From positions 5,270,001-5,334,000 of the forward strand of contig CAMGYJ010000003.1 in the NCBI GenBank assembly GCA_946122785.1: a stretch of 64,000 nt of DNA. Direction: 5' to 3'. Below are positions 12,547 to 24,000 of this stretch, in pieces. The notes beneath the pieces were generated by a model, which was not told where the DNA came from, made no database searches, and saw only the letters and a program-made list of their open reading frames with translations. Position numbers and translations under genes: made by a program. Position 1 is the first letter of the stretch. Every line of letters begins with the position of its first letter. The stretch comes from Linum tenue. Taxonomy: Eukaryota; Streptophyta; Magnoliopsida; Malpighiales; Linaceae.

Positions 12547-13186
12547 AATTCTTACTGATTTTCTTTTATTGTTGAACACCCTTGATAAAATAAAATAAAA
12601 ATTGGATCTGCGATTATTTATGACTTTGTTTTACTTTTCTCTTATTATATATTTATGTCATCACTCATTCTATAGGTAGTACGTAACATCTTGTGTATAA
12701 CCTATTTTCACAATACACATTATTAATAAAACAAAAAAAAAATCTAATCTTGTTGAACCCTTACGAGCCACTCATCTAAATCGTCCCTATTTGATTGTTA
12801 ACATCTCAAAATTTTACTTGTATGCTGAAACTTTCCGATATAATTAGGTATGGTTGATTTGTACCCTAACCAGCTTATCAACTAACATTTGGATAGAAAT
12901 CTTGTTTATTGGATTACTCTTACATCAATTGTAAATACACAAAAAAAAAATGTTAATTGGATTAGACTTACTGACTTACTTCAACTGTAAATGTCATCAA
13001 AGAAAGGTTAATTCTCAAGTATCTCACACTGTGAACTAGTTTTTGAACTGAGAAGCCAATAACACAAGAACAGATTTCAAGTATAGAAGGCGATGGGACT
13101 TTGGACTGCCGAATGGGCTTCAGCTGAAGTAGACTCAACTTGGGCCTGGTATTCACCGGGCTGGGCTGACTGAACATGGCCCAATA
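12547..13186. repeat. LRR gene 3' flank, related to the dynein gene 3' flank
   Basis: The stretch 12695-13090 resembles 14690-14873. Both contain TCACAATACACATT, AAAGGTTAATTCTCAAGTATCTC and CAAGTATAGAAGG in the same order, with deletions between them. It is probably a duplicated 3' untranslated or intergenic segment. Confidence 0.55.
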
Positions 13187-13930
13187 TCACCAGTAACTCG
13201 GACTCTGCGCCGGCGCCGGCGGACAAGCAATTGGCAGGGGATGTCCGCACAATCCAGCATTACCCTGAAAGCAAGATTCAGGAAACCCGCCGTACGCATC
13301 AGGAATTCTCCCGACGAAATCGTTGTTCGACACATCGAATTCCAACAGCTTGTTCACACTGAATAGCGGGATTTCCCCAGTAAGCCGATTGTTCTGCGCC
13401 TTGAAAGACACCAAGCTCGAAATCCACGTCAGCTCCGTCGGAATCCTGCCGGCGAAGAAATTACCCGAAATGTCGACCCGACCCAGGTTCCCCAACATGG
13501 AAATCGAACTCGGGACCCGACCCGTGAACCGGTTCCCGGCGAGGTACAAATCCGTCAGGGTTTTACATTCCCCAATCTCAGGCGGCAGCAGTGAGAAGAT
13601 CCCGTTGTTTCGAAGATCGAGGACGTAGAGAGACGGCGGCGGCGCCAGGTGGCAGAGCGACGCGGCGTCGAATCGTCCCGTGAAATTGTAGCCGTTGAGG
13701 ATGATTCCGGTGACGGATCGGGTTTCCGGGTGGCAGAAGACTCCGGTCCAAGTGCACGGGTCGGATCCGGGGCTCCACCCCCAGTTCTGGATCGGCGGCG
13801 GAGTTCTTTCCGACAGGGTTTCCATGAACCTGACAAGGGATTGCGTCACTTCTGGTGATTCTTCTGAAGTTGAGGAGATCATGAGGGTGGCTGAAATTAG
13901 GAGGACCCAAATGGGAATTATTCTCGCCAT
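13187..13930 (-). CDS. Short secreted leucine-rich-repeat protein (LRR receptor ectodomain type)
   Basis: I chose the ATG at 13930 because it is followed at once by a signal peptide (MARIIPIWVLLISATLMISS). An upstream in-frame ATG at 13987 would add a lysine-rich leader. The mature protein has an LRR N-terminal cap (WGWSPGSDPCTWTGVFC), about five LRRs of the extracellular plant type (LxxLxLxxNxxxGxxP) and a C-terminal cap with GNAGLCGHPLPIAC. It ends about ten residues later, with no transmembrane helix or kinase, at 247 residues. The pattern resembles LRR-III receptor-like kinases, in which membrane and kinase parts follow this point. It is therefore either a soluble LRR protein or a truncated receptor. 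I found no kinase exon downstream on the minus strand. Confidence 0.75.
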   Translation of the reverse strand: MARIIPIWVLLISATLMISSTSEESPEVTQSLVRFMETLSERTPPPIQNWGWSPGSDPCTWTGVFCHPETRSVTGIILNGYNFTGRFDAASLCHLAPPPSLYVLDLRNNGIFSLLPPEIGECKTLTDLYLAGNRFTGRVPSSISMLGNLGRVDISGNFFAGRIPTELTWISSLVSFKAQNNRLTGEIPLFSVNKLLEFDVSNNDFVGRIPDAYGGFPESCFQGNAGLCGHPLPIACPPAPAQSPSYW

Positions 13931-14009
13931 TTCTGTTTTGTTTTTTGTTTTTTTTTGTTTTTTGTTTTTGCAGGATTGATTGTTCAATCGGAGTTCTCGT
14001 TGTTGGTTT

Positions 14010-14420
14010 TTATTGTTTTTTGGTGGCGAAGATGGAAGGAAGTTTGGACTGAAAGTTCAATGGCATAGTGAAGTCATTGTATCCTTTGATGTATCCTTAC
14101 AATGAAATTGATGTTAATTAACACAATGCCTTGATTACAAATCTTGTATTTTGTACCATTATTCTACAAACAAATGGCAACTTACACAAATTAGTTTTGT
14201 ATCGAAATTCATCGTGTGTTTGAAGTTCTTTATTTAATGTTGGGTTAGAGTGGTCCTTGGATTGCTAGCTACATGTGATATTGTTTTATTTGTTTATTTG
14301 TGAAGATAGAAGAAGTTTGGACTGAAACTTCAATGAGATAGTGAAGTGAAGCCATTGTACCTTGAAGTTGATGTTGATCAACACAATTTCACGATAGCAA
14401 ATCTCATACTTAATATGATT
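14010..14420. repeat. Degenerate duplication upstream of the LRR gene
   Basis: Segments at about 14020-14150 and 14295-14420 share GAAGTTTGGACTGAAA, TAGTGAAGT and a GTTGATGTTxATxAACACAAT-like block in the same order. This duplicated promoter-proximal sequence has no coding content. Confidence 0.55.
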
Positions 14421-15037
14421 TGTGATCTCAAATTTACACAAATTATATATGTAAAATAGTGTATCATTACATAAAGCAATTACTTTTATATGGAAAGTCT
14501 GAGTTCTTAGAGTATTTTATTTTGGTTAGAATCAAGCAACTGATCCTAGGATTGCTAGCAATGTGTGCGATCTTGTTTTACTCCTTGCAAATCTCATTGG
14601 GTAAAAGTTATATGCTTCTTCATTCGAAAATATTTTGCTTTCGTGAATTGGGTGTTCGACTCTACTCTTAATGTAAGAAACTAGGAAAGTGAAAATGAAT
14701 CTGTTATCACAATACACATTGTTCATAAAAGAAGAAAAAAAGCTAATTGTGTTCCAACTCAATGAGTCACGCTTTGAACTAGTTTTCAAAAAAGGTTAAT
14801 TCTCAAGTATCTCGCCCTTTGAACTGAGCTGAGAAGTCAACAACACAGAAACAGATATCAAGTATAGAAGGTAAGTAGAAAATACTCAACAAGGTAAAAA
14901 GTAAAAACACTGAGTACGAAGAAGGTAAAAAGAGCTCTACTAACATCAGGATCTGTATTCTCTGATCCCTTGCAAAATTTACAGAGCAGAAAAGGGAGCT
15001 TTTTTTATGATTTTTCACTTTCATACTGATGAGATTC

Positions 15038-16650
15038 TCAATCTGCAGCCTTCTGAATCTGAACTTTGGTTTTGAAGACCAAGATGTAGAGCTTCTCCAT
15101 GGAGAAGTAGAGGAAACAGCTGGTTGAATGTGTAACAAATGACCCAAAACTGGAGCCCACAATGCAATGCCAGGCAGGCCCATACACCTTGTCAAACTCC
15201 TGCAGCCACATTCCCAACATTATAATGCATGTCAGCCCATTATCATTATTATATAATAATAATTTTTACCCATACTAAAAAAGAAACATAAAATGGAAAT
15301 TCAAATTTCAAACCAGCCAGCTAAAAGGGTTGCAAGATTTTGTCAACCATAGTATTATTTTTGGGTGGATGTAATTGCTTCAGAAATCACATGATAGACT
15401 GAAATTTTGACCATATTTTAATGGTACTGTGACCACATGGCTACTAGCTAGCTAGCTACTTTGATTACAGGTAGAGATTTAGAATACTAATTATGATCAA
15501 GTGATTGATTAGCCTTGTCATTTGTTAATTAGTGGTCCTTGATCTTGGATTCTTTTCTTTTGGGTTTCTGTTATGGCTGTTAGGGTTCCCACATGGGTTG
15601 TTGGATCACTGATCCAAATCATTCTCTGATTCATTCCATGACCCGAAAAAATGGAAATGGGTGCTGAATTTAGGAACTGAATTCTGCAGGGGTAGATTCA
15701 AGGGAAGATGTAGCAAAGTAGAAATCACGATTAACTTGCAGAAAAAATGGGTGGGACGAATAGTCTTGTCGATATTCATATACATTCAGAAGCGTTTTTT
15801 CGTTGTGTTAGATAAAACACAAAGAAAAATGTAGTAATAAGTTGGGAAATTGCAACTCAGATTAAAGAGCATTAGTCCCTTCATCTAAGCACGTCTAAAA
15901 CACTCTATCATCTAGTCCGAAGGGAGGCATCATTTCAATCATTGAATGCTGAAAGGTGTGAAATCACTAGACCCGCCACAATTCAACCATCTAGTCCGAA
16001 GGGAGGCATCATTTCAATCATTGAATGCTGAAAGGTGTGAAATCACTAGACCCGCCACAATTCAACGACTGAAATCGTCTATCCATCCGAATCGCAGAAT
16101 TTGGGTTCTCTTAAAACAGAAATCAGCCAGAAGAAGGATATGAAGGAAGTAAGTTTCCCCCAATTTGTACCTTTTTTAGGTTGTAAGCCATATGCTTGGA
16201 GCTGAACTTCTCCAAGCTATCAAAAGTCCTCCGGGCGCACCTGAAGGCATGAACCTGCATGAAACCAGGCATGTCCGTCACCAGAACCTTCACCTGAAGA
16301 AACTCCGCCACCGATCCCAAGTTGTTCTCCACATGAGAAACCGACTTCCTTCCCCTCTCCACCACCGCTCCGCCGCCGTCAAACCCTCGCCTGGCCGCCA
16401 CCGGAATCACAGTCTCCTGACAGGTTCTCACCACAGTTTCTTCCACCTCATAACTGCAGCCACCGCCACCTGCCCTTATCGAAAGTGGACTGTTCAGCAC
16501 TGCCCTTATACTCGGCGGCGCCGCCATAACCACTGGTTCTTGATGATCAGCTGCCTGCTGCTGCTTTTTGGCCAGTGTATTGCTGCTCCAAGACCCGAAC
16601 TTGTAGAACCTGAAGAACCCTTTTCTCCTCTGTTTTTCCTGAGTAGCCAT
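15038..16650 (-). CDS. Dynein light chain, LC8 type (two exons)
   Basis: Exon 1 is 16650-16171 and exon 2 is 15199-15038. The donor is GTACAA after AACCTAAAAAAG, the acceptor is CTGCAG before GAGTTTGAC, and the phase is 0, giving 213 residues. Residues 1-120 are a plant-specific basic, low-complexity extension ([20 protein letters not shown]). The LC8 fold starts near [20 protein letters not shown] and continues after the intron as [20 protein letters not shown], then [15 protein letters not shown]8 proteins are homodimeric hubs that bind short motifs in partner proteins. Flowering plants lack axonemal dynein, so a dynein-independent hub role is inferred. The family call is secure from the signature. 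No lesion is seen. Confidence 0.9.
15909..16066. repeat. 79-bp tandem duplication in the dynein light chain intron
   Basis: Two adjacent 79-bp copies (15909-15987 and 15988-16066), starting CATCTAGTCCGAAGGGAGG, appear identical. They lie in the intron, 105-262 bases downstream of the donor. Confidence 0.85.
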
Positions 16651-18930
16651 TTTTGCTGCCTCTCACTGGACACAGGTTTCAGTTTTGAGTCAAAAGGTAG
16701 GATTTGTATGTGTGTGTAGAATAGAACAAAGGGGAAAAGTTGGAAGAGTATGAAATGAATTGAGACTGTTGGAGAAAGAAACTGATTAAATACCCAACAA
16801 ACCATGTGGGTTGTTTTGTGTATTTTAATTTTGGCAATATTACTCTGTTTTGTGTTTCCCTTTCTTTTTCTATGGATTAAGGCAGCATCCAGTGGAACTC
16901 GAAAAAACGACTATCGTAATTCAATGTTATCGTTCTGTTCTTGGTATCTATCACTAGATTAATGATTCTTCATTTCACATCGAATATACAATAATGTGAA
17001 AATCTAAACTAAATAATTAATCATGATAGACTAGAAAATCAATCACAATGTTGCTTTCGGTGGAGTGTTCGACGATCTAGGCGGCCAACAAGAGCGAACT
17101 GGCCTCGAACCAATATGGATTGCGGGTAGACATGAGCGAACCACCCAAATTACTGATGACATTAGCAATCTAGCTTCCAAAATCGCTAGAGTGTCCAACG
17201 ATCTAGAATTCACCCTAAACATGTGGTAGCTACCCAAATGTGTGTGGTAATTATTATTGTTGTTATTAAGGGTTGTTTTGGCTAGTTGAGGAGAGGGAAC
17301 AGGACCCTTCAACTAAGGGCTCCCCTGACCTCCAACCATCAATTTTGGGTTTTCAAAATGTTGGTAACAAACAAAATCAGTCTTTGTCTGAGGGTTGTGA
17401 CAATTATGTATGTACTACCAAGTGGAATTTGCTGGAAGTTTTGTACACAGAACCTTGTAAATAATTTGATTGCATATCTTTTATGGGTGTTGATTAAGAT
17501 GATTGTTTGTGATTGGAATGATTGATCTTTGTCGAGTCTATAACTAATGATGTTTAATAGTATCTAATCTAAATGAGATTTCATTTTCATTAGCTTAACT
17601 GGTTTTTTCTCTATCGTTTATTACAACCCTACATCATTAGACCCTGTGCTGTCTTTTGACTAATAAGTTTAACAACCCCCAAATTCCCAGATTCCAAAGC
17701 ACTTAGTTTTTCTTTTTCTCGAACAAGCTTTCAGAGCTCCGAGATGGCTCAATTTCTGCATTCCTAGCCTAGGTGACCAAGTTGCAGCATGTGCAGCAGC
17801 CCCAATTTTTCTTGGCATTCACTTAACTAATGGGGAAAGCTAAACAATGACTAAGTTGGATAATCCCACATTCAAAAGATTGATTAGGAAGTAAAGAATA
17901 CACAAATTTATGTGGTTTACTAACATAATTTGTGTTAGCTAATTTACGAGTATGAGACACCAATTTCACCATATTTTAGGAGATACAGATTACAAAGAAA
18001 TGAGAAGATATATATAACACCTCCATGTTGCTTCCAGTTGACGATGGATAGTCTGCTTCATATTATAGTAACCGCGTATGAAAAAGAAAATGAGTGATAA
18101 ATGTTTAAAATAGCCATGGCGAAAGTGATGGAGATATATAGGATATTTTTTTTGGTTTTGGTACATAATCCTGATAGAGTAAGGAGATGGGACAGATCTG
18201 AAGGAAAGTGACACAAATAGATGAGGGAAAGTGACCCTTTTAAATGCAAAAATCATTCTCCCAAAATTAAATGTGACAGAAGAATTTTGGGGATGGGTAT
18301 GTCTTTTGAGTGTTGGGAGATAAATTTGATTTGTGGTGAAGGTTGTACATCTCTCTTTGGTTGTATTATTGTCCTCGTTAAGATAAAAGTATGACAAAAT
18401 ACGCGCGTAAAGGTAAAATTCATCAAAGAAGTTAATGTATGACGCAAATAATGAATAGGTAGAGGAATAACGTGTCAATTGGGTTGATGATAAACTATAT
18501 TACAATTGAAAAGAATTTTTTCGGAGAACAATTGTCTAAATTATTCATGTCCCAAACACAATGAAAGTTCTGATAAATCGTTCAAAAACTCATCTCCAAT
18601 AATCGAACTTCCACCCAAAAATTTTGTAAAAAACTGTCTCATGAAACTCCCCTCGTTTACACTTGCCCCCTTCTTCTTCTTCAATGGAAGTGGGGGAAGT
18701 AGCATGATATACTAAAGTGCCCATTAATGCAAACTCAATCTCACCCTTTCTTTTTCAAAATCTATCGAATAACGAATTATTATTTATTGTTACCAGAACT
18801 TAGTATCTAATATTGCGATTGTTTCCACTCACCCATATAGCTGAAAATTTTCGGAAAATGATTTAGAAAACTCAATTTTACCCAATCCAACTGACAAATA
18901 TGTATCACTCTTTTCTTATATTCAGATATT
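16651..18930. other. Dynein gene promoter and gene-free spacer
   Basis: 16651-16900 should hold the minus-strand promoter and leader. I do not see a clear TATA box. 17262-17464 (+) has a 63-codon ORF I cannot identify. The rest is AT-rich, with no recognisable gene or element ends. Confidence 0.35.
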
Positions 18931-18970
18931 AGTGTGGATCCAAAAGTGGGCATGAAGAAGTTGATTTGGC

Positions 18971-19465
18971 CTCCTCATCTCCATTGGTGCAATTGCATTT
19001 GTGATATTTTTTTTTTTACACTAACACTATTTTTGCAAGCCAACTTATTTGACTTTTATTGTACCTACATTAGTGCAATTAACTTGCAATTGCATATAAA
19101 AATAAATAGCTCTTTCTCAAATATATTTGGGTATTTAAATAACATTAAAAAAAAGAAAAAAAAGAACAAACGCCCCCACTACTAATCTATGTGGTATTGC
19201 AATTAGACTTTCATATTATGAAAGCTTGCATAATCCTATGTGGCACTCAATATGCCATTGCAAAAAGGATTGCATTAATGCAGTGGCCACTTGCAAAGAT
19301 GCAAGCTTGCATTAAATGAAATTGAAGATGCAAGTCACATAAAAAAAATAGAAAAAATTAAAAATTAATTTTCTCTCTTGATTTTTTTTATTTATTATAA
19401 AGTCATTTAAACTCTCATATATGCAATTGCAAGTGAATTGCATTGATGTAGGTGCAATGAAATAA
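18971..19465. repeat. Inverted-repeat remnant of an AATTGCA-rich MITE family
   Basis: TACCTACATTAGTGCAATTA near 19060 is mirrored by the complement around 19420-19455 (GCAATTGCAAGTGAATTGCA, then TTGATGTAGGT). It is related to the Tourist-like element that begins at 19500. Confidence 0.5.
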
Positions 19466-19694
19466 AAATTAGTTGGATTGCATAAAATTTAAAAAATTAG
19501 AGCATCCACATTGGTATTGCATTCTCAATTGCAAAATGACATGGCATAGGTGTTTGCAATTGCAAAACCAATTGCATATTTGCAAGCTTGCAACAAATGC
19601 AATTCCATATGCAAGTCAAAAAAGCCTACAAAAATGGGAATTTTTTATTTTATATTATTTTCTTTTCAGTTTAGAGAGAGAAACGTAGAGAGAG

Positions 19695-21041
19695 GTGCGT
19701 GATTCCGGTGAGCAAGGTTTCCGATCCCTGAGCTTGCTGCCAGCTCCGGCACCTGCGCCGGAGCAGCTCTCTTTCCCCTCTCTTGCTTTTCTTATGAGTG
19801 AGGTGAGTGCTGCGATTGCTGATTCTGCTTCAGAGGCGCCAAATGGTGACAATCGGGGGATTCCTTCGAAACCCTGGGCGGCGCTATTTGGTATCTCTGA
19901 GGCCAATCGCTTGACATATATTCCTCCAGAGGTTGTTAATGGCGGGCTGCGAATGCCTCGAGCTGTACGTGATGCGGGAGCGGCTCGTTGGAAAAATAGT
20001 CTCGTCGGGCAATTTCTTCAGGATCCGCCTCCGCTGTATGTGCTTCGTCGCTGGGCAAATAAACTCTGGGGACGCGATGGTCAGGTGCGAGTCTCTCTGC
20101 TTTACGATCGGATGTTGTTGATACAGTTACCAAATCAGAAGGTTTGTGAATGGATTTTGGAAAATGGTCCGTGGTTTCACTTCAATAATCTTCTGTATCT
20201 GCGTCCATGGACTCCGGGGATTAGTTTTGAGGATCTAGGTCGGAAGGCTCTGCCGATTTGGGTGCATCTTGCGAACGTTCCCTTGGAATATAATGATTAT
20301 CAGGGTTTGAGTCGAATTGCTAGTTGGATTGGGGTACCATTGGGCGTAGATCATACAACAAGAATGGGTGATAGACATGGGTTTGCCAAAGTGTTAGTGG
20401 AGCTTACAGTGGATAGTGCTTGTCCTGATCATGTGCTACTGTGGCCAGATGATGATTCCTCATTGAGGATTGGTATTACTTACTGCAATCTGCCTCCAAT
20501 CTGTCCTAAATGTCGTCTGTTTGGTATAATTGGGGATTGTATTGCGCATCAGGGCCATCAGCAAAGTCAACAGTGGGTTCCTAGTCGTGAGTCTCGAACA
20601 GTTGGGCAGATCAACTCCATTCCTGCCAAGGTACTTAGTGATAACGAAGCCGCTCCAGTGGTGTTGCAGGAAAAGACGGTGGGAAATGGAAAGGGTAAGG
20701 AAGTGGTGATTTATGATGCTGATCCACAATTGAGTGCTATGATTCCTGAGCTTGCAGTAACAGGGACTAGTCCGACCCCTCTCAACTTGGAAAAGTCGTT
20801 TCAGGCTGTGGCTAGCTCACCAAAACTTCCTACTGAGGATGAGTTTCAGAAGGTGGTGAATGGAGCTAAGCCTCGTGTCTGGTCTCCTCCACCAAGCCCT
20901 CAGCTTCAGACAACATCAGCATTTACAATACTCAGTAAGTTGGATGAAAATAGTACGACAAAGGTTCTGGATGCTCCAAGAAAAAAGGAGGGTAAGAAGG
21001 AGGTTAGGAAGGGTGGGGGGAAACCCTCTTCTTCCAAATGA
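19695..21041 (+). CDS. LINE ORF1 protein, DUF4283-type with degenerate zinc knuckle
   Basis: ORF1 proteins bind element RNA and form the ribonucleoprotein used in target-primed reverse transcription. The start is at 19695, or at the in-frame ATG at 19794 (MSEVSAAIADSASE). The middle is a plant DUF4283-like domain (LLIQLPNQKVCEWILENGPW, then GRKALPIWVHLANVPLEY). A CCHC-like knuckle follows as CPKCRLFGIIGDC. The usual histidine after FG is replaced by isoleucine, so zinc binding may be lost. The C-terminal part is serine/proline- and lysine-rich (RKKEGKKEVRKGGGKPSSSK). The stop TGA overlaps the ORF2 start ATG as ATGA. Confidence 0.8.
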   Translation: MRDSGEQGFRSLSLLPAPAPAPEQLSFPSLAFLMSEVSAAIADSASEAPNGDNRGIPSKPWAALFGISEANRLTYIPPEVVNGGLRMPRAVRDAGAARWKNSLVGQFLQDPPPLYVLRRWANKLWGRDGQVRVSLLYDRMLLIQLPNQKVCEWILENGPWFHFNNLLYLRPWTPGISFEDLGRKALPIWVHLANVPLEYNDYQGLSRIASWIGVPLGVDHTTRMGDRHGFAKVLVELTVDSACPDHVLLWPDDDSSLRIGITYCNLPPICPKCRLFGIIGDCIAHQGHQQSQQWVPSRESRTVGQINSIPAKVLSDNEAAPVVLQEKTVGNGKGKEVVIYDADPQLSAMIPELAVTGTSPTPLNLEKSFQAVASSPKLPTEDEFQKVVNGAKPRVWSPPPSPQLQTTSAFTILSKLDENSTTKVLDAPRKKEGKKEVRKGGGKPSSSK

Positions 21042-24000
21042 TTATCTTATTTTGGAATGTGCGGGGGTTTAACAAAACCTCCAAGCAACGGGACTTGATG
21101 CAAGTCCTGCGTAGAAATAAAGTGGATGTTGTGGCGGTGTTAGAAACTAGAATTCAAAAAGAGAAGGCTGATAAGGCAGTGGAAGAAGTGTTTCAAGGGT
21201 GGGAGAGGTGTTTGAATTTTGTTGATTCTGCTCTAGGGCGTGTGTGGTTGTTTTGGGATCCAGCTATCAAACTCAGGGTACTCAAGCCGGGCAAAAATTA
21301 TGTCCATTGTCTGGTGGAAGATGTAGATAAGAGAAGTTTCTTTTTGACTGCAGTGTATGCTGCAAATGATGAAGTAGAGCGTAAAGCAACGTATGCTGAG
21401 ATTGCACGGGTCAGAGTTGATGGTTATCCTTGGATTGTGGGAGGGGACTTCAATACAGTAAGAGGGCCGGGTGAAACTTCAAATCTTTCTAGTGTAACTC
21501 AAAGTATGAGCGATTTTAATGACTGGATAGAGGAAATGGAGTTGCTGGATTATCGAATGACGGGGCCACAGTTTACTTGGACTAATAGGCAACTAAATAA
21601 TCCTATTGCTAAGAAGCTGGATAGGGCTCTGGTCAATGTTAAATGGATAGAAACGTATAAGGACTGTGCAATGGAGGTGTTTCCTGCTGGTTTCACTGAT
21701 CATTGTGGGGTTCAAGTATGTACTGCTGCTACTGTTACTTCTTACCCAAAGCCCTTCAAATATTTTGAGTTTTGGGCAGAGCACCCTTTGTTTTTAGATG
21801 TGGTAGAGGCTGCCTGGGCAGTTGAGGTTGAGGGAACCCCAATGCAGATAGTACAGGGCAAGTTGAAAGAGGTTAAAAAAGCTTTAAGGAAGTTCAATAA
21901 GGAGATATATGGGGAGCTGCAAAAGCAAGTTGAGGAGGCTGCAGAAGATTTCAAGACTGCACAGGTGCTGGCTCTTTCTGATCCTACTTCTAAACATTTT
22001 GAGGATGTAAAGGTCAGTAAGCAAAAACTGGATCAGGTTCATGTAGCTTATAATAGCTTCTGTTGGCAGAAATCAAGAGTATCTTGGTTGACAGTTGGGG
22101 ATATGAGTTCTGCCTTCTTTCATCAGGCAGTAAAAATCAGAAACTCTAAGAGAGCTATTAGGAAGTTGGTCACAGAGGATGGGGTTGAATTAACACAGTC
22201 TGACCAGATTATTGAGGAAGCTATATCTTATTACAAAAGACTGTTGGGGACTGTTAATCAGGATATTAAACCTCAGAAGGAAGTGATTGATCAGTTGATA
22301 CACAATAAGTTGTCAGAAGCAGATTGCACATTCTTGAATCGACCTATATTGCCTGCAGAAGTGAGGGAAGCTGTCTTTGCCATGAGTCCACAAAGGGCCC
22401 CTGGCCCAGATGGCTTTTCAGCTGGATTCTATAGAAGAACTTGGCATATTGTTGGCTCTGATGTAACAAGAGGAGTGCTGAGTTTCTTTCATACTGGTGC
22501 TATGCCAAGTGGAGTGAATTCTACTGCTGTCTCACTGCTCCCTAAGGTACCTAATGCTGAAACTTTGAAAAACTTTAGGCCAATTTCTTGTGTGAACATA
22601 CTATACAAGATTGTAGCAAAAATACTTGCTAAAAGACTTAGGGAGGTGTTGCCTATAGTCATCAGTGGTACGCAATCAGCCTTTATTAAAGGGAGAAATA
22701 TAATGGATAACATCCTGTTAGCGCAAGAGTTGGTTAGTGGGTATCATAGGAAGGATTTATCATCTAGATGTGCCATTAAGGTGGATATTATGAAGGCATT
22801 CGACTCGGTTAATTGGTCATATCTGTTTCTTGTGATGAACTCTATGGGGTTTCCCAACCAGTTTATGAAATGGATTAAAGGCTGCCTCCAGACTGCTCAT
22901 TATAGTATAAATGTTAATGGTAGCTTGTGTGGTTTTTTTAGAGCTAGAAAGGGGGTGAGACAGGGTGATCCATTGTCACCCTATCTTTTCACTATTGCTA
23001 TGGAAGGGCTTTCGTCATTGCTAATGAAAGCAGGGCAGTCAGGGGCTGTTCCCTTTCATCCATTATGTAGGAAGATTTCTTTGAATCATATTTGCTTTGC
23101 GGATGATATCTTAGTTTTCACAGTGGGGTCTGCTCAGGCAATATTGCAAGTCAAAACTATATTACAGCAGTTTTATCAGATGTCAGGGTTGAATAGTAAT
23201 CCGGCAAAGTGTGAAATCTATTTTGGTGGAGAGTCTGTAACCTATAAGAAGAATGCATTGAGTCTCTCTGGATTCCAGGAGGGACAGCTCCCTGTTAGAT
23301 ATTTGGGTTTGCCTTTGATAACTGGCAAATTATCCTCGAAAGAGATTGATACTTTAGTAGATAAAATCACAAAGAGGATGAAATCTTGGAGGGCAAAGAA
23401 ATTGACATATGCTGGGAGACTTCAATTGCTCAACTCTGTGTTGCTTGGTATTGTTAATTACTGGATGCAGCTGTTTGTATTGCCTAAACTGGTTTTCAAG
23501 CGTATCCAGAAGGTCTGTTCGCAATTCCTCTGGCATGGAGTTACTGAAGGCAGGGCAAAAATAGCATGGAAGTCTATTGCTCTTCCTAAAAAAGAGGGAG
23601 GATTGGGAGTGAAGGACTTGGTAAGTTGGAATCATGCTTGTTCTGTGAGATTGCTCTGGCTGTTTTTGCTGAGGTCAGGGACTCTATGGGTTGCTTGGAT
23701 GTATGCCTATAAATGTAAACAGGGAAGTTTGTGGACTATGAAGCTATCTTACAGTAGTTCTTGGGCGTGGCGACGATTGCTGAAGTTGAGAGGCTTGGTC
23801 CAGACTTGGTTACATCAGCGCAATGATGACATTTACTGGGGGGCTACGCTGATGAAGAAATATTCAGTTAGACTGGTTTGGGAAACTCTGTGTACTCGAG
23901 AGCCTGAAGTGCAGTGGTATGGATTGGTGTGGTGTAAGCCCTGCCCATTAAGATACAATTTCTTAACCTGGCTTATAACTAGAAACTCCATTACTACTCG

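Noticed and set aside
17990..18478. 162-codon minus-strand ORF
   Set aside because: AT-rich, low-complexity, no recognisable motif, no splice or promoter context.
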